Shown: positions 56,193 through 64,000 of the stretch, piece after piece
Position numbering within the stretch: position 1 is the first letter of the stretch
How the letters are laid out: every line of letters starts with the position of its first letter
Made by a program: the position numbers and the translations under genes
Source: Caecitellus pseudoparvulus
Taxonomy: Eukaryota; Bigyra: Bicosoecida
Direction: 5' to 3'
DNA: 64,000 nt
Assembly (NCBI GenBank): GCA_965644315.1
Contig: CBFFRQ010000018.1
Coordinates: 62,001-126,000 of the forward strand
Notes under the pieces: model-generated
What the model was told of the DNA's origin: nothing
Seen by the model: only the letters and a program-made list of their open reading frames with translations
Database searches by the model: none

Positions 56193-59100
56193 TCATGCGT
56201 CCCCCAGCGGAGTGAGGATGATGCGGTTGGGCTTGCCTTCACCTTGAGCTGACGGGAAGCTAACAGTTCCCGCTTGTCCAGTGCTTGACTTGTGAGCACA
56301 GTTCTGGCCCTGGGTGACAAGCGTCCCAGCTGGTGCTACTTTTCCGGGGTGTGCTCCAGCTCGTTTACGGCTGCCACTGTGGTGTTGTGACGAGTCTGCT
56401 GCACGGCCACCCCGATCTCTCTGCCTACTCTTGGACTTGCCCTGTGCTCCCACCCACCCAAATCGACGTGCGCACCAGAAGCAATGGGCGGGGCGCCTGC
56501 GACCGGTGCCATGTGGCTCATGCTGCAGAAGGTCAAGCTCAGCAGAGGTTGGCACGTGCCTGAAACCTGTGCCGCAGCGCAGAGTCCAGTGGGCATGCTG
56601 ATGCCGTGCCCAGCGGCTTGCAAATGTTTGTGCAGCTCTTTCCCCCATCGCGACCCTTATCTGCAGTGAAGTTCGCAGGGCCGGTAGTCCCTGGAACAGG
56701 TCTGCCCACTCTGGCGCAGCGGCCACATCGAAGGTGGTAAGCTCGCGACCCTCCGCTTCCGCCTGAAACTCAAGGAATGTAGTTGATGCAAGTGCTGCTT
56801 TTGCAATCGCCACAGCGGCGGCACCGTGGCCATCACGGCTTGTGAACGACACTGACGGCTCCAGGCCTCCAGCGGAGCCGCGCCCACAGCAAGCGGTCTG
56901 ACATGATGCTGCGAGTCTGCGCGCTGCTTTGCGGGTGCCCCAGATGAGGGCGATGCACAGAACAGCAGCGTGAGGGATGATGTTCACCTCCAAGATGCGA
57001 TCAAAGAACACTTCCGCCGCAGAGAAGGAGCTTGGGGTGTTTCGGACAAGCAAGGGAAACTGCTGCTCCACGGGCACTCCCCTGCCGCTGATGAAGATGC
57101 CACTCGTAAGCATCCACATGCCCAGGAGGGACCGAAGGACAAGCGCTACAATGAGCACTTGGGACGCTTTCTGTGGAATGGTGTTGTCGTGGTGCAGCGG
57201 GGAACTCAACACGCGGCAGAGCATGGTCTTGTCAAACCAGAACGCCAGCCCTGCTACAAGTGCTCCGACTGGAAGGAGCACTGGCAGCACAGCTGAAAAG
57301 ATGAGGCAGACAAAGATGGCACTGAATACTTGGCCCATCCGCACGGCCAGGGAGAAGCGGGGAAAGGTGAACAGGCGATCTAGCTCCCTTTGACTCCACT
57401 CAGTGACGCGTCCAGTCTCCACCGCACGCAGCCTCCAACTTCGAACGAGCAGCTTCGTAATCGGGATTGTATACGCTGCGAGCGCTTCATACAGCATGGT
57501 GACCACCATGCTGGTGCCCACATCCTTGAACCATTCAGGGGTGAAGTCACTGAACGCGCCCGCCTGAACCACCGACCCCAGCCCCAGTGCAGACACAGCT
57601 TGCTGGAAGTCAGCGTTGACTGTAATGGCCAGCAAGGCTGAGTTTATGAACTGCGGGTAGAGGAGGCCCTCGAACACACGTAGCTGTACGAAGTCCTTTC
57701 GGCTGTGGCGCTCAAACGCGACGACCTTGGTCACAAGGTGAACTAGCAACGCGTTTACCGTGACCACCACCAGCGGCGTCACGAAGGGGAGCACTTCTGC
57801 CGTCGGAAAGCTGCCCGAGCGGCCTGAGGCCTTTGCTATTGCAAGCTCTGCCTCCTTGTCTGCCTTCAGCTTCCTGGTGTGGTACAGCGTCGTGATTGTG
57901 CACAGCAGCAGAATGCAGACGCAGGCAGTGGATGTGGCTCTCCGCGCCACACGTTCGAACCATGGAACGCCGATGTTCCCCCACTCAATGTTGCTTGGCT
58001 TCGGACAAGCCTCTACCTTCGTTTGAAAGTCATCGGAAAGGTTGGCTTCGCGGGCCACGCAAGGCAGGCAAAGCAGTGTTGAGCCCTGCCCACCCAGGCT
58101 TGCTTCAAATGCCTGCTTGTCTTGCTGTGTTGACCACACCACAAAGCACCCCTGGGATGGCCTTTCATCAAGTACCTGCTGTACATGAAGTTGGATGTCT
58201 AGCACTCTTTTCGACATGTGCTCACGGGCGGAGAGAAGCGCAGCCACGAAGCGGCGCTGCTCTAGACTCAGCTGAACTGAACAACCTGCGCTGCGACCTG
58301 CAGAGGCTGCCGCCCCTGTCACCTTCTGACAAGCCGCGCCTTCACTCGACCCGCTGCCGCTGCGGTCGGTTGCGTCTCTTTCGTGGTCCCCCTGAAGCGC
58401 TGCATGGGCAAATGCCTCAGCTTCTCCGGGTTGCACATCCACTCCAGCAGCATGCAGCACGTGGCTGAGCCGGCAATCAACTTCCTCCATACGATCAAAC
58501 AGCGCCCGGCGCTCGGTACGCAGGGCAGCTGCGTGGCCAAGATGTGGGATGAGGTGAATGCAGTGAGGCTCAACGCCTGCATGACGCTGGAGTGCTTCCC
58601 CGATGTCATGTTCGCGTGTGCTGGCGGGCAGGGCGCCTGCAAGCCAGTGGGAGAAGCTATGGGCACCCAGTGTCTGCGATGCCAGCTCTAATGCTTCCAC
58701 TTGTTCAGCTTGGCGCAGCCACATGAGCGCGATGAGCAAGACTGCCGCTGCGAGCCCATCCAGGGCTGCCGCGAGCCCAACAGCTGATTCGCGATCAAGG
58801 AAGACCTCTACCGCTTCGTGAGAGAAAGACGCAGTTGCTTCTGATGCGTTGGTCGTGTAGAGTCCCATGTTTCCAGGGCTCAGCCAGAGGAACACGAGCT
58901 GAAGCTGGGACGACGCCGTGGATTCCGGCGCTGCGACGAAGTACCCTCCCGACCAGTACAGCGCCATGGCTGGCAGCTGAATCATGGTGAGGATGATGAA
59001 CGTCCAGAACATGAACTTGAGGAACTTGAAGTAGTTGGAAATACCTGGGCCAAAGTCCCTGAAGCTGCTGCGCGTGCCCTCGTGCAACGGGTCAAGGTGC

Positions 59101-59489
59101 ATGCATGGGCAGCTTGGCAAGCAATGGCGGCCGAGCGGTGTGTTGCAGACGCCGAGGCGCCGCATGCGCCCTTGTGGGTCTTCGATGTGGGGTGCGCACC
59201 GCAGAGCCTCTTGGCGTGCCCGAGAAGTGCTCGGTGCGTGCAAGAAGCCTCGCTCAGTCAAGGCTTGTTGTCTCTGCTCTGGCCCGCACCCTGTTGCGCT
59301 GCTTTGGTCGCCCTGTGCTGTCCCGTGAAGCCGAGACGAGCAGCAAGGCAGAGAAAGGCAATGGTATCGGTAAACTTGGGAGTTGTTTGGATCCTGGGGC
59401 AGTTTTCTTTCGTGAGGTGCCGTGCCTGCGGTCACGGTCGAATGTGGAGTGTGATGAGTTGGCGTTTCACGCTGCGTTTCTCCAGACAT
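56193..59489 (-). CDS. OSCA/TMEM63 (CSC1-like) mechanosensitive channel homologue
   Basis: Single exon, up to 1098 aa. The first ~120 residues from the ATG at 59489 look atypical; an internal ATG at 59165 (MRRLGVCN) is a plausible start. FRDFGPGISNYFKFLKFMF precedes the first helix (about 155-175). A second helix lies near 236-258. A cytosolic segment follows, which in this family holds RRM-like folds, and then EWGNIGVPWFERVARR enters the pore-domain helices at about 505-535, 565-592, 613-628, 656-682, 723-756, 780-803 and 830-852. RVFEGLLYPQFINSALLAITVN and FEGLLYP are characteristic of protist members. Known OSCA/TMEM63 proteins are dimeric, tension- or osmosensitive cation channels in plasma or endolysosomal membranes. 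The C-terminal ~200 residues are soluble, with a Cys pair (HCFWC) and a basic stretch. Confidence 0.75.
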   Translation of the reverse strand: MSGETQRETPTHHTPHSTVTAGTAPHERKLPQDPNNSQVYRYHCLSLPCCSSRLHGTAQGDQSSATGCGPEQRQQALTERGFLHAPSTSRARQEALRCAPHIEDPQGRMRRLGVCNTPLGRHCLPSCPCMHLDPLHEGTRSSFRDFGPGISNYFKFLKFMFWTFIILTMIQLPAMALYWSGGYFVAAPESTASSQLQLVFLWLSPGNMGLYTTNASEATASFSHEAVEVFLDRESAVGLAAALDGLAAAVLLIALMWLRQAEQVEALELASQTLGAHSFSHWLAGALPASTREHDIGEALQRHAGVEPHCIHLIPHLGHAAALRTERRALFDRMEEVDCRLSHVLHAAGVDVQPGEAEAFAHAALQGDHERDATDRSGSGSSEGAACQKVTGAAASAGRSAGCSVQLSLEQRRFVAALLSAREHMSKRVLDIQLHVQQVLDERPSQGCFVVWSTQQDKQAFEASLGGQGSTLLCLPCVAREANLSDDFQTKVEACPKPSNIEWGNIGVPWFERVARRATSTACVCILLLCTITTLYHTRKLKADKEAELAIAKASGRSGSFPTAEVLPFVTPLVVVTVNALLVHLVTKVVAFERHSRKDFVQLRVFEGLLYPQFINSALLAITVNADFQQAVSALGLGSVVQAGAFSDFTPEWFKDVGTSMVVTMLYEALAAYTIPITKLLVRSWRLRAVETGRVTEWSQRELDRLFTFPRFSLAVRMGQVFSAIFVCLIFSAVLPVLLPVGALVAGLAFWFDKTMLCRVLSSPLHHDNTIPQKASQVLIVALVLRSLLGMWMLTSGIFISGRGVPVEQQFPLLVRNTPSSFSAAEVFFDRILEVNIIPHAAVLCIALIWGTRKAARRLAASCQTACCGRGSAGGLEPSVSFTSRDGHGAAAVAIAKAALASTTFLEFQAEAEGRELTTFDVAAAPEWADLFQGLPALRTSLQIRVAMGERAAQTFASRWARHQHAHWTLRCGTGFRHVPTSAELDLLQHEPHGTGRRRPAHCFWCARRFGWVGAQGKSKSRQRDRGGRAADSSQHHSGSRKRAGAHPGKVAPAGTLVTQGQNCAHKSSTGQAGTVSFPSAQGEGKPNRIILTPLGDA

Positions 59490-59748
59490 GACAGAGAACT
59501 ACGTGCGCCCAACTGCTTGAGCACCGCTCGCAATTCTTCAACTTTCAGCACAAGATACAGGTTTCGCACAGCACGCGCTTGCAGGGCCCTTTCACAAGCA
59601 GTTGCAAGATCTGAATTGCTCCCAACTGGCGTGTGCCACCTTCGCCATTCCAAGAGCCGTTGGCAGCACCCCTGGCCATCTTGATCGTGGACAAGCATGC
59701 AAGCACACCGAGAAATACACACTTCCAGGCATTGGAATGCACTGCGGG

Positions 59749-62700
59749 CTATCCGGTCCCGCTGTTGCCGTTGCCCCCTCGAGGCCCCTTGGCCGCTCCA
59801 CGCCACGCCGACGCGCCACTTTTGGAGGAAGTGAGCAGGGACCCCCGCGGTGACGACAGCTCTGACGTTTCCCCTGCAAACGGGGAGGCGGTCGGTCGAT
59901 CTGCAGTCACGTGCACTGCGTGTGGCGTCGTGTCCAGAACACCCGCCGGCGCCGCTGGGCGCATGCCCGTGCCATCCAGGTCCGTGTCCACTCGCTGTGG
60001 CTTGCCTTCCCCTCTCCACTCGCTCATGCTGGGGCTGTCCTGATCCCTCGTGCTCACTGGAGATTCTTGGCCCGACTCCTCCACGACGGGCACAGATGCA
60101 TACCTGTGGCGGCGGCCACTGTCGGGCCCGCCCGTCACGGATGCCATGCTGGGGGTGTCCAGCCCATCGCCCTCGCTTTCTTCCAGAACCTGCAGCTCGG
60201 CGAAGCTCGCTCCTGAGGAGTTCCTGAGGCGGACCAGCTCCACGACGCTCGGCTCGCCCCCCGCCCCAGGCCGTGGGGACAGGCCCTGCCCCTCCAAGCT
60301 GGGGGGGTACGTCGGCGGCACACCCGTGCCAAGGGAAGATGCACGCGCTGCCGGGATGCCGCCGAGGGAGGACAGGGAGTCACGCCTGCGCTTCCCGGGA
60401 CTCCGAGGTGACTCTGCTGCCTCCAGTGCCCCAGCAGCTCGAGTGCTCAGCCGCTCGTGGGTAGTGGGCGCCCCGTTCCCGCCGCCAGGCAGGGACACAC
60501 GAAGGTGCGGGTGGCCAGGCGTCGCAGCTGACGTTGACTGGGACATGGTGATGCTCCAGTCGATGCTGTCGTCAGCACCGCCTGGAGCTTGCACCGCCGG
60601 GCGTGGACTGCCGGCGGTGGGAGACAGCGACAGTGACTGCAAGATGGTGCTGTCCGCGGCACTGTGGCGGGCTGATGCTGCTGTGAGGGGGGTGGTGGGG
60701 CCTCCCAGCACGGGGGTTCCCTGCGGCGAACCCGCTTCAGTGCTGAACTGTGACGCTGAGCTGCCACCGCTGCTTGCGAGGGAGGCAGGGGACTGGGGCC
60801 TGTGTGCGGGACGTGGTGGGTCGCCGTTCACGCTGCCTCGCTCGGCCACTCGAGCACGCAGCCGGGTTCCTGCCGCTGCACGACGGGTGCCGCGCACCCT
60901 TCCGGGGCTGCCTGACCCCGTGCTGTCCCCCCCTGAACCATCCGTCCCGGCGCGTCGAGGAGGCTTGGCATGCAGCCGGATGGCTGTGAACACCCCCGGA
61001 GCCCCCTCCCTCGTCTCTGCGAAGGGCGCAGGCATGGGCTGCCCGCCGGGGGTGTGAAATGCCCGCAGCTCCCCATGGGTCCGCGCAATGGCAGGCGTCG
61101 CAGGCGCCACGCCACCGGGGTCGCCTGGCTCTCGAGCTGAGCCGCCTGATGCGCCACCAAGCCACTTGCCACTCCCTGGTCCGCCTCGTGCCGCCATAGG
61201 TGTCGCAGCCGCCACCGGCTTGGGCTCTTCGTCCCCCACATCGCTGACGTTCAGAGATGGGGGGACGTTCCCAGCTTGCGCAGACTGCGACCCTGCAGTG
61301 GGCGGTGTGGACACTCCTCTGGTGCCGGAGTGGACACTGTCCACTGACTCCTCGCCCTCCATCACATCGCGAGCCGTCAGGCCCAGTCCTCCGCTGGTGG
61401 ACTGCTCCACGTCTTCGGCTCCTCCCTGCGCGGTGGCCCACTGGGCCTGACCCGTCAGGGTCGTAGGATCGTCCTCCCCGCCCCGCGCTGCGCCGCTCAG
61501 GGAGCTGCTGGAGCCCAGGGATTCGTCCAGCGTGCTGGGCAGGGCAGCTGCGCCGCCCGTTCCTGTCGTGACATTCAACGCACCCGCGATGGAGGTGGCT
61601 GACAAGTCGCCGACGCCGGGCTCCCCGCTGCCCCGGATGCTGGACAGGCCAGCTGCAGGTACCACCGGGCTGCCTGCTCTCTCGCCCTCGAAGCTGTCGT
61701 TCTCATAGCCGCCGCCGGCCTCCTCCTCCTCAAAGGCATCCGACTCATACCCGCCGCTTGCACTGCCTGCACCATCACTGTCGGTGCGGTCTCTCACAGC
61801 GTCCGACGCGCCATTGGCGGACGCCTGGACGGCGCTGTCCGATTGAGACTGCTCATGGGCAGACACCCACTCATCCAGCCACGTCGTGTCCACAGGCGGC
61901 TCAGCAGTGGCTGCCTCCACCGCGCCCTCCGGGGAAGGCGGAGGCATGGCGGCGGAAGGCTGCGCCCCCTCCACCATGTCCAGGGCGCTGGCGTCTGCGG
62001 GGGGCATGGCAACTGTGCCGTACAGGTCAGACAGGCCTCCAGTAGCAGGTGCAGGCTGCTTCGGCGCGTCGGGCTGAGGCTGGCTGGAGGGCGGGAAGCC
62101 CGCCCCCCCCACTGGGAAGGAGCTGTCCAGAAAGCTGCTCCTCTCGTCAGCCTGGAAGGAGACCCGTGGCCCGGACACATCCACGCGTGCCCCGGGACCG
62201 TCCCAGTGCCGAGGCCGCACCACAGGTCGCCCGTTCATGGCCAAGCGCCACTGGTGCCCTGCGTCCCCCGCTGGGCTGGCTTCCCCGCTGGCGTACACGT
62301 CTGACAGCCCGAGCTCGCCTGGGGGCAGCCTGTCCCCAGACCGCACGCTGTGCATGGGGGTGGCGGCAGACAGCAGGCCTTCATCGCTGTGCAGCGCGTC
62401 GCCAGGCGACATGGGCTGCGTCAAGGCCACGTCATGCTGGTCTCCAGTGTCAACACTGCCCGCCCCTGTGGACTGAGACACGTTCACAGCTGCAATGTCC
62501 CGAGCTCGCTGTGCAGCGTGAGAAGGCTTGCCGCCTGGAGGGGGCACTTCCCCCCTCCAAATGGCCAGCAGGAGACTGCGGCGCAGAGCGCTGTCTTCAC
62601 TGGCGGTAGGAATGGAGCGTCGCTGTAGGTATGTGTGCAACACATCCTCCGGCAGGCGTTGGGAGGCCTCCCTCGGTACGCGAGGGGCCAGGGACGGGTC

Positions 62701-64000
62701 GTGGGCCTGTGTCCGCGTCGGCAACGCCTGAACCCCAGGCCATGCCCGTGCGACAGCATCAGGCAGCGGCAGAGGGGGGGCAGGCGGGGGGCCGTATCGG
62801 CTCACATCGTCGGCATCGCGCCGCCTGGCCTCACTCGGTGCAAGGCCAGCCCTGTCCACTGCCGCCTGCTGCGCAGCCAGCATGCGCTTGCGGGGGGCTT
62901 GCGCCGCCTCCCTCACCAGCTGCTCCACTGACTTGGCTGGCGGTGGTGGCTGCGAGGTGCTGGGGATGGGTGTGCCGGCAGCCACAGGCGCAGTCTTGGA
63001 CAGCGCCTCCTGTTGTCGCTCCGCTTGCAGCCGTGCCCGCGCCTTGGCCTGGGCTGCTGCGGCTGCGCGCCGCCTGCGCGCCGCTTGGGCCCTGCGCTGA
63101 TTCGGCGTCAACTCCCGTTCCTCCAGCTGCCGCATCTTGTCGCGGGTGGCGGCTTCCTTCAAGAGCTGCGCGCGCGTCGTGCGACCCATGCGGTTGGGCA
63201 GCAGTGCGCCAGGCGCAGTGGCTGGCAGAGGAACTGCTTTCTGTTGCACGCCACCCTGGTCCACAGACGCACGTGAGCCGCGCAGGCCCGCCTGCCCTGC
63301 CCGGCTGTGGTGGGCTGCTGGGTGGTGCACATACGTGTTGGACCAAGAGTCGTCTGCCTCTCGAGAGCCGGCCGCAGTGCGTTGGCGGTCCAGTGTGCTG
63401 GGGCCGACGCCCTCCTGCAGCACACGGGCTGAGCCCGATGGCGAGGAGGGCGGCATGACCCCCTTCAAGGCCGTGCTGTCCGTGTGCTTGAAGGTGACTG
63501 TGCCTGCCAGCTGCACCCTGTCTCCTGACACATGTGCCACTGGCACACGGGTGGCGCCGTGTGCGGTGGTCTGGGCGGCGTCCAGCACACTGCCAGTGGG
63601 CAGGGCGCCCCCACCCACCATGCGCTCCAGGGCGAGAAACGTGCCATCAGTGTCCTGCCCGCCGGCTTGGATGGCGCCTTGGTAGTTCCCACCGCTGCCC
63701 CAGCTCGCACTGGTGCCTGCCCACGCACGGCCGTCTGGGGTGGGGCCGAACCCGAAGCCTGACTTGGGCACATCGTCCAGAGGGAGGGGCCCCTTGTGTG
63801 ACATGTACGGCTGCCCTGCAGGTCCCAGGGGCAGAGACAGCAGCGGGTGCCCTGCCACGTATGCGGTGGGCTTGCTTGTCTTACCCCAGGCAGCCATGGG
63901 CCCCTCACCCTCCCCGTGCACACCTTGCGCCAGAGCGTCGTGGTCCAGGGCGCCGTCCACCGTCCGCGCCACATCCTCGTCCTGGGCAGCATGGCTCAAT
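59749..64000 (-). CDS. Large disordered protein with Ala/Arg helix and acidic Y-x-x-D-x-F-E motifs (5' partial)
   Basis: The frame is open to the window edge with no ATG, so the gene is 5'-incomplete; 1416 residues are visible. Most is Gly/Ser/Pro/Ala-rich and predicted disordered. Two structured patches stand out: an Arg/Ala/Gln helix (QRRAQAARRRRAAAAAQAKA) around residues 310-345, and LPEDVLHTYLQRRSIPTASE followed by ALRRSLLLAIWRGEVP near 450. The latter has the spacing of a SAP-like helix-extension-helix, though this is tentative. An acidic block holds two near repeats, GGYESDAFEEEE and GGYENDSFEGE. The C-terminal half contains many Ser-Pro and Thr-Pro sites. I do not recognise the protein as a whole. 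A role in chromatin or the cytoskeleton cannot be decided. Confidence 0.7.
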   Translation of the reverse strand, partial: LSHAAQDEDVARTVDGALDHDALAQGVHGEGEGPMAAWGKTSKPTAYVAGHPLLSLPLGPAGQPYMSHKGPLPLDDVPKSGFGFGPTPDGRAWAGTSASWGSGGNYQGAIQAGGQDTDGTFLALERMVGGGALPTGSVLDAAQTTAHGATRVPVAHVSGDRVQLAGTVTFKHTDSTALKGVMPPSSPSGSARVLQEGVGPSTLDRQRTAAGSREADDSWSNTYVHHPAAHHSRAGQAGLRGSRASVDQGGVQQKAVPLPATAPGALLPNRMGRTTRAQLLKEAATRDKMRQLEERELTPNQRRAQAARRRRAAAAAQAKARARLQAERQQEALSKTAPVAAGTPIPSTSQPPPPAKSVEQLVREAAQAPRKRMLAAQQAAVDRAGLAPSEARRRDADDVSRYGPPPAPPLPLPDAVARAWPGVQALPTRTQAHDPSLAPRVPREASQRLPEDVLHTYLQRRSIPTASEDSALRRSLLLAIWRGEVPPPGGKPSHAAQRARDIAAVNVSQSTGAGSVDTGDQHDVALTQPMSPGDALHSDEGLLSAATPMHSVRSGDRLPPGELGLSDVYASGEASPAGDAGHQWRLAMNGRPVVRPRHWDGPGARVDVSGPRVSFQADERSSFLDSSFPVGGAGFPPSSQPQPDAPKQPAPATGGLSDLYGTVAMPPADASALDMVEGAQPSAAMPPPSPEGAVEAATAEPPVDTTWLDEWVSAHEQSQSDSAVQASANGASDAVRDRTDSDGAGSASGGYESDAFEEEEAGGGYENDSFEGERAGSPVVPAAGLSSIRGSGEPGVGDLSATSIAGALNVTTGTGGAAALPSTLDESLGSSSSLSGAARGGEDDPTTLTGQAQWATAQGGAEDVEQSTSGGLGLTARDVMEGEESVDSVHSGTRGVSTPPTAGSQSAQAGNVPPSLNVSDVGDEEPKPVAAATPMAARGGPGSGKWLGGASGGSAREPGDPGGVAPATPAIARTHGELRAFHTPGGQPMPAPFAETREGAPGVFTAIRLHAKPPRRAGTDGSGGDSTGSGSPGRVRGTRRAAAGTRLRARVAERGSVNGDPPRPAHRPQSPASLASSGGSSASQFSTEAGSPQGTPVLGGPTTPLTAASARHSAADSTILQSLSLSPTAGSPRPAVQAPGGADDSIDWSITMSQSTSAATPGHPHLRVSLPGGGNGAPTTHERLSTRAAGALEAAESPRSPGKRRRDSLSSLGGIPAARASSLGTGVPPTYPPSLEGQGLSPRPGAGGEPSVVELVRLRNSSGASFAELQVLEESEGDGLDTPSMASVTGGPDSGRRHRYASVPVVEESGQESPVSTRDQDSPSMSEWRGEGKPQRVDTDLDGTGMRPAAPAGVLDTTPHAVHVTADRPTASPFAGETSELSSPRGSLLTSSKSGASAWRGAAKGPRGGNGNSGTG

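Overview
The window is a GC-rich, gene-dense piece of a eukaryotic nuclear genome. Evidence for this is spliceosomal GT-AG introns and exclusively eukaryotic gene families: a Nup85-like nucleoporin, NatC subunit NAA35, RAD23, two ubiquitin-conjugating enzymes, the tRNA deaminase subunit ADAT3, protein-only RNase P, very-long-chain acyl-CoA dehydratase, an OSCA/TMEM63-type channel and the axonemal protein GAS8/DRC4. GAS8 implies a cell with a motile flagellum. The short uniform introns, small intergenic gaps, giant intronless genes and low-complexity insertions suit a free-living unicellular protist or alga. A heterotrophic stramenopile is one possibility, but the lineage cannot be fixed from the sequence alone.

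Layout. 1-16422 (+): a giant, 5'-incomplete multidomain protein with four near-identical 222-bp Tudor-like repeats, three PUB-like domains, an EF-hand and a beta-propeller-like region. 16466-26604 (-): a same-strand run of HACD-type dehydratase, rolling-stone-like membrane protein, CIA30/NDUFAF1-like protein and a 2106-aa Cys-rich multi-pass surface protein. 27285-31172 (+): Nup85-like protein with a GGLLGG repeat tail, convergent with a degenerate 5'-3' exonuclease (31186-32514, -). 32684-33334 (+): UBE2G2-like E2, convergent with PRORP (33360-35384, -). 35632-42020 (+): six-exon secreted protein, ADAT3, UBE2Z and GAS8. 42189-45305 and 52806-56186 (+): two GT10 fucosyltransferase-like paralogs that flank an ankyrin protein (+), NAA35 (-) and RAD23 (-). 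56193-59489 (-): OSCA/TMEM63-like channel. 59749-64000 (-): a large disordered protein, 5'-incomplete.

Introns. All introns I could place are GT-AG. Most are 63-80 nt, with several of 86-154 nt. The donor GTGCGT is unusually common. The giant genes appear intronless, while the conserved housekeeping genes carry one to five introns, usually near the 5' end.

Gene ends. Intergenic gaps are usually 80-300 bp, and convergent stops lie as little as 6 bp apart. A self-complementary octamer AATGCATT, or its half AATGCA, sits at or just after many stop codons, and in three genes it overlaps the TGA. It is a candidate 3'-end signal shared by convergent genes.

Most interesting points: an ADAT3 whose paired zinc-ligand cysteines are replaced by Glu and Asp; a stand-alone 5'-3' exonuclease homologue that has lost several metal ligands; a mosaic gene-conversion pattern between the fucosyltransferase paralogs; a Nup85-like scaffold protein with a GLLG-type repeat tail; and the AATGCATT element. 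I found no rRNA, tRNA, transposon or CRISPR array.
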